Positions 18,372 to 26,430 of a stretch of DNA of 64,000 nt are shown here, in pieces. The translations under genes were made by a program, and so were the position numbers. The notes under the pieces are model-generated. The model did no database searches. It was not told the origin of the DNA and saw nothing but the letters and a program-made list of their open reading frames with translations. Within the stretch, counting starts at the first letter, position 1; each line of letters starts with the position of its first letter. Where the stretch lies: positions 496,001 through 560,000 of the forward strand of contig NZ_CP047202.1 of the NCBI RefSeq assembly GCF_030408715.1, given 5' to 3'. The DNA comes from Corynebacterium confusum (GTDB taxonomy: Bacteria; Actinomycetota; Actinomycetes; Mycobacteriales; Mycobacteriaceae).

Positions 18372-19268
18372 ATGACGGTCATGTCAACAGCTGAAAAGAT
18401 CGGGGAAAACGGGGCGACTGAAGCGTTGTGCTCCGACGTGTGCGTCGAGCCGCTGGCGGGTTCCGCGAAGCAGGAATCCGTTTATGTCCTCTTCGAGTGG
18501 CCCGGCGGGTGGTCCCACGACATCCTGGACGGCGGCACCTTTACCCCGGAGCTCACCGCCCGGCTGAAGGACAAGCTCGACGGGCAGGCGGGCCTCCAGC
18601 TCATTCGGCGCCCCGGCCGGGCCGGCCGCCAGGTCGGCAGCGTGCACCGCTGCTACCTGGTCTGGGCCGAGCACGGGGAAATGGAAATGCTCCTGCTGGA
18701 AGGCCCGGAAGATATCCTCAACCTGGATCTTTCCGGCCCGGGCCGCAACGGCGGCGGTGAGCTGGACACGCCCTTGGTGCTGGTGTGCACCCACTCCAAG
18801 CGCGACAAGTGTTGCGCCATCAAGGGTCGCCCGCTGGCCGCTCAGCTGGGCGAGATCTTCCCGGCGATTGTCTGGGAGACCTCCCACACCAAGGGCCACC
18901 GCTTCGCCCCCTCGGTGCTGTTGATGCCGTGGGGCTATTCCTTCGGCCGCCTGAACCTGGAGGCCGCGCGCGAGATGACCAAGCGGGCCTTAAACGGCAG
19001 CTATTTCTACCCGGCCAATCGCGGCCGCGGCCTGTATTCCCAGCGCGGGCAGGTCGCCGAGCTGGAGGTCGCCCGCCGCCTCATCGAGGCCGGCGAGGAC
19101 CTGGGATATGCGGATCTGCGCCCCACGGACGCCGGTTCCGGGCCGGTGCGCGTCACCCACCGCGACGGGCGGCACTGGGACATCGAGCTGGTCCAGCGCG
19201 AATATGACGGCATCGTCGCCTCCTGCGGGAAGGAGCCGAAGTCCTCCCTCATCTGGGAAGTCGCCTAA
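18372..19268 (+). CDS. Sucrase/ferredoxin-like family protein
   Basis: A 298-residue soluble protein of the sucrase/ferredoxin-like family, which has a thioredoxin-like ferredoxin fold. The diagnostic segment CTHSKRDKCCAIKGRPLA carries cysteines of the presumed [2Fe-2S] site, and HTKGHRFAPSVLLMPWGYSF follows. Start choice is between ATG 18372 and ATG 18381. AGGAGG at 18362-18367 lies 4 nt before the first and 13 nt before the second, and the N-terminal MTVMSTAEK is not conserved enough to decide. Cellular role is unknown; a redox function is inferred from the family. A strong terminator follows. Confidence 0.85.
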   Translation: MTVMSTAEKIGENGATEALCSDVCVEPLAGSAKQESVYVLFEWPGGWSHDILDGGTFTPELTARLKDKLDGQAGLQLIRRPGRAGRQVGSVHRCYLVWAEHGEMEMLLLEGPEDILNLDLSGPGRNGGGELDTPLVLVCTHSKRDKCCAIKGRPLAAQLGEIFPAIVWETSHTKGHRFAPSVLLMPWGYSFGRLNLEAAREMTKRALNGSYFYPANRGRGLYSQRGQVAELEVARRLIEAGEDLGYADLRPTDAGSGPVRVTHRDGRHWDIELVQREYDGIVASCGKEPKSSLIWEVA

Positions 19269-19336
19269 GACCGGCCCTGGGGCATCGTTAGCCACCCGGG
19301 GCATCGTTGGCCAGTGGACGCCCCGGAGATAAAACA

Positions 19337-19382
19337 ACCCCCGGCCGGCACTAGCTCTAGCTGTTAGGTGCTGGCCGGGGGT
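19337..19382. terminator. Bidirectional terminator between the ferredoxin-like gene and metI
   Basis: A 15-bp stem (ACCCCCGGCCGGCAC at 19337-19351 with GTGCTGGCCGGGGGT at 19368-19382, one G-T pair) encloses a 16-nt loop. The preceding AAAACA gives a U-rich tail for the minus-strand met operon. Confidence 0.8.
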
Positions 19383-19405
19383 GGGTGTGTTGTGGCGGGG
19401 GCTGG

Positions 19406-20086
19406 TTAGCGGCGCATGATCTTGGCCGAGACCCAGTTGCCCAGGAACTGGGCGGCCTGGACCATGACGATGATGATCAGGGTGGCCACGACGGTGACCT
19501 GCCACTCGTAGGCGCGGTAGCCGTAGACGATGGCGAAGTCACCCAGGCCGCCGCCGCCGACGTAGCCGGCCATGGCGGACATGTCGACCACGGCGATGAA
19601 CAGGAAGGTGTAGCCGAGCACCAGCGGGCCGAGGGCCTCGGGGATGATCACGCTGGTGATGATCTTCCAGGGGCCGGCGCCCATCGCGCGGGCGGCCTCG
19701 ATGACGCCGGGGTCGATGCTCACGAGGTTTTGCTCGACGATGCGGGCCACGGCGAAGGTGGCGGCAAAGGCCATGACGAAGGTGGCGGGCTCGCGGCCAA
19801 TGGACGAGCCCATCACGGCCACGGTGACCGGTTGCACGAACGCCAGCAAGATGATGAACGGGATAGGCCGGATGATGTTTACCGCGATGTTGAGGATCGT
19901 GTAGATAAACCGGTTAGCCAGGATTCCCGACGGGCGGGTGGTGTAGAGGAGGACGCCGAGGATAAGGCCCAGGATGCCGCCGATGATCATGGTTAGCGAG
20001 ACCATGATGAGGGTGTCGACGACCGCCTCCATGAGGGTGCCGGACAGGCGGCCCCAGTCCGCTGCGGCCAAGATAGTTGTCGTCAT
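19406..20086 (-). CDS. metI: D-methionine/methionine ABC transporter permease
   Basis: A 226-residue permease with five to six membrane helices. The binding-protein-dependent transport motif EAARAMGAGPWKIITSVIIPEALG is at about 135-160. MetI proteins form a dimer that moves L- or D-methionine with MetN and MetQ. It overlaps metN by 4 nt and is the last gene of metQ-metN-metI. Assignment rests on family features and on the NIL-domain ATPase next door. Confidence 0.93.
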   Translation of the reverse strand: MTTTILAAADWGRLSGTLMEAVVDTLIMVSLTMIIGGILGLILGVLLYTTRPSGILANRFIYTILNIAVNIIRPIPFIILLAFVQPVTVAVMGSSIGREPATFVMAFAATFAVARIVEQNLVSIDPGVIEAARAMGAGPWKIITSVIIPEALGPLVLGYTFLFIAVVDMSAMAGYVGGGGLGDFAIVYGYRAYEWQVTVVATLIIIVMVQAAQFLGNWVSAKIMRR

Positions 20087-21120
20087 CGCTTGATCTCCTG
20101 AATGTCGGTGGTCTGGGACATGGTGTGGTAGAACTCCTCGATGGCCTCGTCAGGGCCGTTGAGGCGGACGGTCATCTTGCCGAAGGAGTGCTGCTGCAAG
20201 GTGGTCACCCCGCCGTGAACGATGGAGATGGACACGCCGCGCTCGCGCAGCTTGGCGGCCGCGCCGAAGAAGCCGGAGTTTTCCGTCAGGTTGATGGTGA
20301 ACAAGCGGCCCTCGTGGGCCAGCAGGTCGTCGGCCTCGACGTGGTCCGGGGTGTTACGCAGGGAGGTGGACACGAAGCGCTGTGCCACCGGGGTCTGCGG
20401 ATTGGAAAAAACCTCGTAGATGGAGCCCTGCTCGACCACGCGGCCTTCCTCCATGACGGCGACCTTGTCGGCGATGGAGCGCACGACCTCCATCTCGTGG
20501 GTAATGACCACGATGGTGATGCCGAATTTCTGGTTGACCTGGCGCAGCAGCTCCAGGACCTCGTGGGTGGTCTGCGGGTCAAGCGCGGAGGTGGCCTCGT
20601 CGGCCAGCAGGAGGCGCGGGTTGGTGGCCAGCGCGCGGGCGATGCCGACGCGCTGCTTCTGCCCGCCGGAGAGCTGCTCTGGGTAGCTCGAGCCCTTGTC
20701 GCCCAGGCCGACGAATTCCAGCAGCTCCTGCACGCGCCGCTTGCGCTCGGCCTTGGCCACGCCGGCCAGCTGCAGCGGGTATTCGATGTTGCCGGCGGCC
20801 GTGCGGGAGTTAAACAGGTTGAACTGCTGGAAAATCATGCCGATGGAGCGGCGCAGGGAGCGCAGCTTCTTCTCCGACATGCCGGCGATGTTGGTCTCGC
20901 CCAGCAACAGCTCGCCCTCGGTCGGGGTGTCGAGCCCGTTGATGAGGCGCACCAGGGTGGACTTGCCGGCGCCGGAGTAGCCGATGATGCCCATGATTTC
21001 GCCGGGCTCCACGGCCAGGTTGATATCGTCGAGCGCCTGGGTGGTGGTCTTTTTATGCTCAAAGACCTTCGATACGTGGCGGAACTCGACGCGGGTTCCG
21101 GTAGTGAGTGATTCGGTCAC
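20083..21120 (-). CDS. metN: Methionine ABC transporter ATP-binding protein
   Basis: A 345-residue ATPase with Walker A GYSGAGKST, signature LSGGQKQRVGIARAL, Walker B LLLADEATSALD and the switch histidine ITHEME. A C-terminal NIL domain (about 265-345) binds methionine and shuts transport off when cytoplasmic methionine is high, which separates MetN from other ATPases. Start GTG 21120 has AAGGGG about 7 nt upstream. A 119-nt gap separates it from metQ. Confidence 0.95.
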   Translation of the reverse strand: MTESLTTGTRVEFRHVSKVFEHKKTTTQALDDINLAVEPGEIMGIIGYSGAGKSTLVRLINGLDTPTEGELLLGETNIAGMSEKKLRSLRRSIGMIFQQFNLFNSRTAAGNIEYPLQLAGVAKAERKRRVQELLEFVGLGDKGSSYPEQLSGGQKQRVGIARALATNPRLLLADEATSALDPQTTHEVLELLRQVNQKFGITIVVITHEMEVVRSIADKVAVMEEGRVVEQGSIYEVFSNPQTPVAQRFVSTSLRNTPDHVEADDLLAHEGRLFTINLTENSGFFGAAAKLRERGVSISIVHGGVTTLQQHSFGKMTVRLNGPDEAIEEFYHTMSQTTDIQEIKR

Positions 21121-21239
21121 TAAAAGCCCCTTGGTTGTTGCGTGTGCAGTGGCGGGTTCATTAAACGTGGCACAACCCCGGCAACGCGGTAGCCATTGAG
21201 TTGGGCGCGTCGGCGGGGTAGAAGGTGCCGGGAGGAAGT

Positions 21240-22115
21240 TTAGAGCTCTTCCTCGAGGCGGCTGAGGATGTCCTGCAGCTCCTCCGGGGTGCGCTCCACG
21301 GAAACGGACGTGCCCTTGGAGTCTTCCTGCACGGCTTCCTGGACCTCGGGGGTGTGCCAGATCTTGGCGAGCTCCTTAAGGGTCTCGTTGTCGGCGTCCT
21401 CCGAGCGCACGACGAAGGCGTTGATGTAGGGCTCGGCCTCCTCGGAGTTCGGGTCGTCCTGGACCACCGCGGTGGTCGGGTCGATGCCGGCGCGCTCCAG
21501 GAAGGAGTTGTTGATGACAGCCGGGGTGCCCTCGCTGTAGGCGGAGGTGGTCTGCTCGGCGCCGACCGGGGTGACCTTGACCTTGGAGGCCTTCTCATCA
21601 ATGTCGGCCGGGGTCGGGGTCAAAAGCCCGTCCTGCTTCAGGGTGACCAGGTTCTGCTGGACCAGCAGGTTGATGGCGCGGCCCTGGTTGGTGGAGTCGT
21701 TCGGGACCGCGACGGTCTCGCCCTCGATGCCGTCCAGGGAGTCGTGGTCCTTCCAGAACAGGGCCAGCGGCACGATCTCGGTGGCGGCGATCGGTACCAG
21801 GTCGGTGCCGTTGCCCTTGTTGTACTCGGCCAGGAACTTCAGGTGCTGGAAGTTGTTGGTGTCCAGCTCGCCCTGCTCCAGGGCCTGGTTCGGGGTGGTG
21901 TAGTCCGAGTAATTGACGATGTCCAGGTCGAAGCCCTGGTCCTTGGCGACGGTCTCAAACGCCGCCCAGGCCTTCTTGGAGGCGTCGGTGGTGCCGACGG
22001 AGATCTTCGAGTCCTTGGTGATTTCCCCTCCCTCGGAGTCGGAGGAGCAAGCAACGAGGCCGGTCGCTGCCACGACGGTGGCGGCGGCTGCGGCAAGAGC
22101 GCGACGGATCTGCAT
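21240..22115 (-). CDS. metQ: Methionine-binding lipoprotein (NlpA family)
   Basis: A 291-residue substrate-binding lipoprotein. Signal peptide and lipobox are LVAC with C23 as the lipidated residue. The NlpA fold follows, with ISVGTTDASKKAWAAFETVA at the start and KIWHTPEVQEAVQEDSKGT near the end. It captures methionine outside the membrane and delivers it to MetI. ATG 22115 is preceded by AAAGGAC at about 10 nt. An McbR-like operator lies upstream, so the operon is probably repressed when methionine is plentiful. Confidence 0.93.
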   Translation of the reverse strand: MQIRRALAAAAATVVAATGLVACSSDSEGGEITKDSKISVGTTDASKKAWAAFETVAKDQGFDLDIVNYSDYTTPNQALEQGELDTNNFQHLKFLAEYNKGNGTDLVPIAATEIVPLALFWKDHDSLDGIEGETVAVPNDSTNQGRAINLLVQQNLVTLKQDGLLTPTPADIDEKASKVKVTPVGAEQTTSAYSEGTPAVINNSFLERAGIDPTTAVVQDDPNSEEAEPYINAFVVRSEDADNETLKELAKIWHTPEVQEAVQEDSKGTSVSVERTPEELQDILSRLEEEL

Positions 22116-22249
22116 GAGAATGGTCCTTTTCTGTGTGACTTTTATAAGGCCGGGCGGTGTTACGGGGCAGTGCCCGGGCGCCGTCCGGTAGGCGTAATAA
22201 AGCGGGTTGCGGGGCGCGCAACCTCGGTGGGTTATAACCTAACAGCCCG

Positions 22250-22265
22250 TATACCGCTTTGTCTA
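22250..22265. promoter_or_regulatory. McbR-like operator upstream of metQNI
   Basis: TATAC-CGCTTT-GTCTA matches the corynebacterial McbR motif TAGAC-N6-GTCTA with one mismatch. It lies 135 nt upstream of metQ and 85 nt upstream of the LexA-controlled dnaE2 promoter on the other strand. McbR is the S-adenosylhomocysteine-responsive repressor of sulfur-amino-acid genes. Confidence 0.65.
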
Positions 22266-22323
22266 TTTACTTGCAGATTTTATGCATATTCACAGACTGC
22301 TCGGTTTGTAAGGCGCGAGTAAT

Positions 22324-22352
22324 TAGAACACCGGTTCGTATTTTACTAAGCT
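22324..22352 (+). promoter_or_regulatory. LexA SOS box and leaderless promoter of dnaE2
   Basis: TAGAAC-ACCG-GTTCGT (22324-22339) matches TCGAAC-N4-GTTCGA with one mismatch in each arm. The -10 hexamer TAAGCT (22347-22352) ends 7 nt before the GTG start of dnaE2, placing the box over the -35 region. The layout parallels the imuA' promoter. Confidence 0.75.
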
Positions 22353-22359
22353 GTCCGCC

Positions 22360-25300
22360 GTGGGGTTTAACGGCGGACGGGCACTGAGCTGGTCGCGGCT
22401 GGAGAGGATCCTTTCTGGCCGCCCGGCGCTCATACCTGTACCCGTAAACCACAGTTCTGAGCAGGACGTACCGCGCGAAACAAAGAAGTCCGCGGTGTCG
22501 TTTGCGGAGCTGCACGCCGTGTCGAGTTACTCGTTTCTGCAGGGTGCGTCCGAGCCGGAGGAGTTGGTCGAACGTGCAGTTGAAATAGGGCTAGAATCCC
22601 TGGCGCTGGTGGACAGGGACGGGTTCTACGGCCTGATGAAATTCGCCGAAGCCGCCGCCCGCGCCGGGCTGCCCACGGTCTTCGGCGCCGAGCTGAGCCT
22701 GGACGAGGGCGTCCTGACGGTGCTGGCGCGCGGCCCGGAGGGCTACCGGCGCTTGTCGCGGCTTATCGCCCAGGCCAAGATGGCGGCCGGGGAGAAGAAT
22801 AAGACCGCCTACCCGCCGCTGGCGCAGGTCGCCCACGCCCTGGGCGAGGAGGTGGTCTACCTCGCCGACGTGGACTGGGTGGACCGGCTAGACCAGCTGG
22901 TGGGCACCGTCGGGGCCAGCAACGTGGTGCTCGAATACGCCAGCACCATGGTGCCGGCGGACGCGGACCGCCACCGCCGGTTAGATAGTGCCCGAAAAGA
23001 CTGGGGGCTGCGGGCTATAGCGAGCGCCCGCCCGGCAGCGGCGCGGCGCGGCCAGGCCCGCCTGGCGGCGGCGAAGAACGCCTTGGCCCACCGGCAGTCC
23101 CTGCAGCAGGCGGACCCGGACCAGCACCCGATGGGGGCGAGCTGGCTGCGCTCCGGCGAGGACATGGCGCGTCTGCTGCCCGGGCGGGAGGATCTGCTGG
23201 CTGCCACGGCCGAGCTGGGGCGCGAATGCAGCTTTAGCTGGGACGTTTTGGTGCCCAACCTGCCGCACTTTGACGTACCGGACGGGCACACGGAGATGAC
23301 CTGGCTGCGCGAGCTGGTCTACGCGCGGGCGCGCAAGCGCTACGCCAGCCGGCCGGCCGATATCCGCGAGCGCGCGAAAAGGCAGATAGAGCACGAACTC
23401 GCCGTGGTGGAGCAGCTGGGCTTTCCCGGCTATTTCCTCATCGTCACGGACCTGGTGGATTTCTGCCGCCGGAAAAACATCCTGTGCCAGGGCCGCGGTT
23501 CTGCCGCCAACTCCACGGTCTGCTTCGCCCTCGGTATCACGAACGCGGAGCCCATCTCCGCGGGCCTGCTCTTTGAGCGCTTCCTGTCCCCGGATCGGGA
23601 CGGCCCGCCGGATATCGACGTCGATATTGAGTCCGGCCGCCGCGAGGAGGTCATCCAGTACGTCTACTCCGCCTACGGGCGCCAGCAGGCCGCGCAGGTG
23701 GCCAACGTCAACACCTACCGCCGCAAGGGCGCGACCCGGGACGCCGCCCGCGCCCTGGGCTACCCGCAGGGCAGCGCGGACGCCTGGTCGAAGGGCACTG
23801 ACGAGCCTCCGGCGGACGTGGTCGCACTCGCCGAGGAATTCCTGGGCCAGCCGCGGCACCTGGGCATCCACTCCGGCGGAATGGTGCTGTGCGATAGGCC
23901 TATTGCGGACGTGGTGCCCATGGAGTGGGCGCGGATGGAGGGCCGCTCGGTGTTGCAGTGGGACAAGGACGACTGCGCGGCCGCCGGCCTGGTCAAATTC
24001 GATCTGCTGGGGCTGGGCATGCTGGAGGCCCTGCACCACATGCAGGACCTGGTGGCCGAGTCCACCGGGCGGCAGGTCAACCTTTGGGAGCTGGACCTGG
24101 CGGAGGAGGCCGTCTACGACATGCTCTGCCGGGCTGACGCCGTCGGCGTTTTCCAAGTCGAGTCCCGCGCGCAGCTGGCCACCCTGCCGCGGCTGAAACC
24201 CCGCGTCTTCTTCGATCTGGTTGTCGAGGTCGCCCTCATCCGCCCGGGCCCCATCCAGGGCGGATCTGTGCACCCCTACCTGCGCCGGCGCGACGGGCTG
24301 GAGGAGGTCACCTACGATCACCCGGTGCTGGAAAAGTCCCTGGGCAAGACGCTGGGGATCCCGCTGTTCCAGGAACAGCTGATGCAGATTGCCGTCGACG
24401 CCGCCGGCTTCACCGGCGCTCAGGCTGACGATCTGCGCCGCGCGATGGGCTCGAAGCGCTCGCCGGCAAAGATGGCCGCGCTGAAGGACCAGTTCTTCGC
24501 CGGCCTGGCCGCCACCCACGGGATCACCGGGGAGACGGCGGACAAGCTCTGGAACAAGATCGTGGCCTTTGCGGCCTACGGCTTCCCGGAGTCGCACTCC
24601 CAGTCCTTTGCCTCCCTGGTGTATTTCTCCGCCTGGTTCAAGCACCACTACCCGGCGCAGTTCTGCGTGGGCTTGCTGCGCGCCCAGCCGATGGGCTTTT
24701 ATTCCCCGCAGTCGCTCATCCAGGACGCCCGCCGCCACGGGGTGCCGGTGCGCCCGGTCAGCATCAACGCCTCCGGCAAGGAATCGAGCGTGGAGACCTG
24801 CGGGCCCACCCCACCCCAACCGGGTGGCCCACCTGGTCCCGTGGCCATCCGCCTAGGCCTGGGCCTGGTCAAGGGACTCGGTGACAAGGCGGCCGAGCGG
24901 GTGGAGGCCAACGCGCCGTACACGGACATCCCGGACCTGTCGCGCCGGGCGGGGCTGAAGGTCGCCCAAGTCGAGGCCTTAGCCGAGGCCGGCGCCCTGG
25001 ACTGTCTGGGGCTAAGCCGCCGGCAGGCGCTGTGGCAGGCCGGGGTGGCGGCCACCGAGCGCGCCGGCATGCTGCCCGGCATGTCTGCGATCTCCGCGCC
25101 GGCCCTGCCCGGCATGTCCTCCTTCGAGCTGCTGGCCCAAGACATCGCCGCCACCGGGGTCAGCCACGACCGACAGCCGATGTCCGCGGTGCGCGGGGCC
25201 CTGGATGCCGCCGGCATCCTGCGGGCACGCGACCTGGCCGCGGTCCCGGACGGCACCCGCGTGCGCCTGGCCGGGATCATCACGCATCGGCAGCGCCCGC

Positions 25301-25533
25301 AGACGGCCGCCGGCCTCATCTTCTTAGGGATGGAGGATGAGACCGGGCCGATGAACGTGATGGTCTCGCCTGGGCTGTGGAAGCGGCAGAAGGTGCTCGC
25401 GCGCACGGCCAAGGCGCTGGTCATCCGCGGTATCGTCCAAAATGCCACGGGCGCGGTCAGCGTGGTGGCGGACAAGCTCGAGCCGCTGGATATCGGCGAA
25501 TATTTCAGCCGCGGCTCGCGGGACTTCCGCTAG
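22360..25533 (+). CDS. dnaE2: Error-prone DNA polymerase DnaE2
   Basis: A 1057-residue C-family polymerase alpha subunit of the DnaE2 (ImuC) class, which performs translesion synthesis in the SOS response. The N-terminal PHP domain (about 48-330) begins FAELHAVSSYSFLQGASEPEELV. The polymerase core follows, with the catalytic-loop segment GPPDIDVDIESGRREEVIQYVY carrying the acidic residues. A C-terminal OB-fold (about 960-1035) starts with GTRVRLAGIITHRQRPQTA. The N-terminus MGFNGG-LSWSRLERILSG is typical of DnaE2. GTG 22360 is supported by the leaderless promoter. It acts with ImuA'-ImuB encoded 4.8 kb upstream. Confidence 0.96.
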   Translation: MGFNGGRALSWSRLERILSGRPALIPVPVNHSSEQDVPRETKKSAVSFAELHAVSSYSFLQGASEPEELVERAVEIGLESLALVDRDGFYGLMKFAEAAARAGLPTVFGAELSLDEGVLTVLARGPEGYRRLSRLIAQAKMAAGEKNKTAYPPLAQVAHALGEEVVYLADVDWVDRLDQLVGTVGASNVVLEYASTMVPADADRHRRLDSARKDWGLRAIASARPAAARRGQARLAAAKNALAHRQSLQQADPDQHPMGASWLRSGEDMARLLPGREDLLAATAELGRECSFSWDVLVPNLPHFDVPDGHTEMTWLRELVYARARKRYASRPADIRERAKRQIEHELAVVEQLGFPGYFLIVTDLVDFCRRKNILCQGRGSAANSTVCFALGITNAEPISAGLLFERFLSPDRDGPPDIDVDIESGRREEVIQYVYSAYGRQQAAQVANVNTYRRKGATRDAARALGYPQGSADAWSKGTDEPPADVVALAEEFLGQPRHLGIHSGGMVLCDRPIADVVPMEWARMEGRSVLQWDKDDCAAAGLVKFDLLGLGMLEALHHMQDLVAESTGRQVNLWELDLAEEAVYDMLCRADAVGVFQVESRAQLATLPRLKPRVFFDLVVEVALIRPGPIQGGSVHPYLRRRDGLEEVTYDHPVLEKSLGKTLGIPLFQEQLMQIAVDAAGFTGAQADDLRRAMGSKRSPAKMAALKDQFFAGLAATHGITGETADKLWNKIVAFAAYGFPESHSQSFASLVYFSAWFKHHYPAQFCVGLLRAQPMGFYSPQSLIQDARRHGVPVRPVSINASGKESSVETCGPTPPQPGGPPGPVAIRLGLGLVKGLGDKAAERVEANAPYTDIPDLSRRAGLKVAQVEALAEAGALDCLGLSRRQALWQAGVAATERAGMLPGMSAISAPALPGMSSFELLAQDIAATGVSHDRQPMSAVRGALDAAGILRARDLAAVPDGTRVRLAGIITHRQRPQTAAGLIFLGMEDETGPMNVMVSPGLWKRQKVLARTAKALVIRGIVQNATGAVSVVADKLEPLDIGEYFSRGSRDFR

Positions 25534-25570
25534 GCGGGCGACAGCCGCCGGAGGCGCCGGGAGGGCCCGG

Positions 25571-25831
25571 CTAGATCCGCTGGTAGAGCTCGCTAGACAG
25601 CGGGGTGAACTCGGTGCGGGAGAAGACGGCCTCGACGGGCAGGTCGAAGAACTCGCAGATGCTAAAGGCTAGGTCGAGGCTGGGCGAGTGGTCGCCGCGC
25701 TCGAGTGCCCCGATGGACTGGGGGTTGACATCCACGGCCGCGGCCAGCTCGGCGCGGGAGACGTCGCGCTCGATGCGAAGCAGGCGCACGCGGTTGTAGA
25801 TGGGGCGGCGCGGCTTCTTCTTCGGGGACAT
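25571..25831 (-). CDS. Small XRE-family helix-turn-helix regulator
   Basis: An 86-residue Cro/CI-type DNA-binding protein. A basic N-terminus (MSPKKKPRRPIYNR) leads to the helix-turn-helix at about 17-55 (RDVSRAELAAAVDVNPQSIGALERG), then the family helix FSICEFFDLPVEAVFSRTEF. Such small regulators are usually dimeric and often control a membrane-protein partner. The divergent PH-domain genes are the obvious candidates. ATG 25831 is chosen because the promoter elements leave only a few bases of leader before it; the in-frame TTG at 25867 coincides with the -35 element. Confidence 0.85.
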   Translation of the reverse strand: MSPKKKPRRPIYNRVRLLRIERDVSRAELAAAVDVNPQSIGALERGDHSPSLDLAFSICEFFDLPVEAVFSRTEFTPLSSELYQRI

Positions 25832-25841
25832 GCAAGAAATT

Positions 25842-25867
25842 ATTATATAAACATAACGGTTAGTCAA
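25842..25867 (-). promoter_or_regulatory. Promoter of the XRE regulator with an almost absent leader
   Basis: On the minus strand TTGACT (25862-25867) forms -35 and TATAAT (25842-25847) -10, with a short 14-nt spacer. TAATTT at 25837-25842 is an alternative -10 with a 19-nt spacer. Either predicts transcription starting within a few bases of the ATG. This is the best match to a sigma-A consensus that I noticed in the window. Confidence 0.55.
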
Positions 25868-25956
25868 GGTGTAGTTTTCTGGCGCGAGGCACCCGACCGA
25901 GAGCAGCGCCCGGCTATTACCCGGCAGTCGCGCCCAGGATTGTTAGGCTAAAGCGC

Positions 25957-26430
25957 ATGAACGCTGTCGCCCCGCCGGAGCTCAACCCGGTCTCCCAAGC
26001 CTTGGTCAAGGCCCGCTATATCATTGCCGCGATCTGGCTGATAGCCCTGTCCCTGGGCGTGGGCGCCCTGGGATTGTTCTGGGCCAGCTGGTGGTACTGG
26101 GGCCTTATCGTCATCGCCGCCTTCGGCGCGTGGCTGGCCTGGCTCATCCCCGCCCAGGTGCGCAACATGGGCTGGTTGGAAACCGACGACGAGCTGCTCA
26201 TTACCCGCGGCAAGCTGTGGCACACCTTTACCGTGGTGCCCTACGGGCGCATCCAGTTCGTGGACGTGACCGCCGGGCCCATCCAGCGCTGGCTGGGCAT
26301 TAAGAAGCTGCAGCTGCATACGGCCTCGGTGACCACGGACGCGACCGTCAAGGGCCTGCCGGCCCAGACCGCGGACCAGCTGCGCGAGCGCCTAGCCGTC
26401 AAGGCACGGGAGAGGATGAGCGGGCTGTGA
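25957..26430 (+). CDS. Bacterial PH-domain membrane protein (YdbS-like)
   Basis: A 157-residue membrane protein. Two helices (about 22-40 and 45-65) are followed by a bacterial PH domain (about 70-150) with LLITRGKLWHTFTVVPYGRIQFVDV, the usual YdbS motif. TAGGCT (25944-25949) lies 7 nt before ATG, with no ribosome site. It overlaps the next gene by 4 nt, forming a YdbS/YdbT-type pair. In Bacillus such a pair affects tolerance to antimicrobial compounds; here the role is unknown. Confidence 0.85.
   Translation: MNAVAPPELNPVSQALVKARYIIAAIWLIALSLGVGALGLFWASWWYWGLIVIAAFGAWLAWLIPAQVRNMGWLETDDELLITRGKLWHTFTVVPYGRIQFVDVTAGPIQRWLGIKKLQLHTASVTTDATVKGLPAQTADQLRERLAVKARERMSGL

Noticed and set aside
22116..22249. 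A SAM-type riboswitch in the leader of metQ
   Set aside because: No recognisable conserved core or terminator alternative; an McbR-like operator explains regulation better.
22981..24819. 612-codon minus-strand frame inside dnaE2
   Set aside because: Antisense shadow of a well-conserved polymerase gene.
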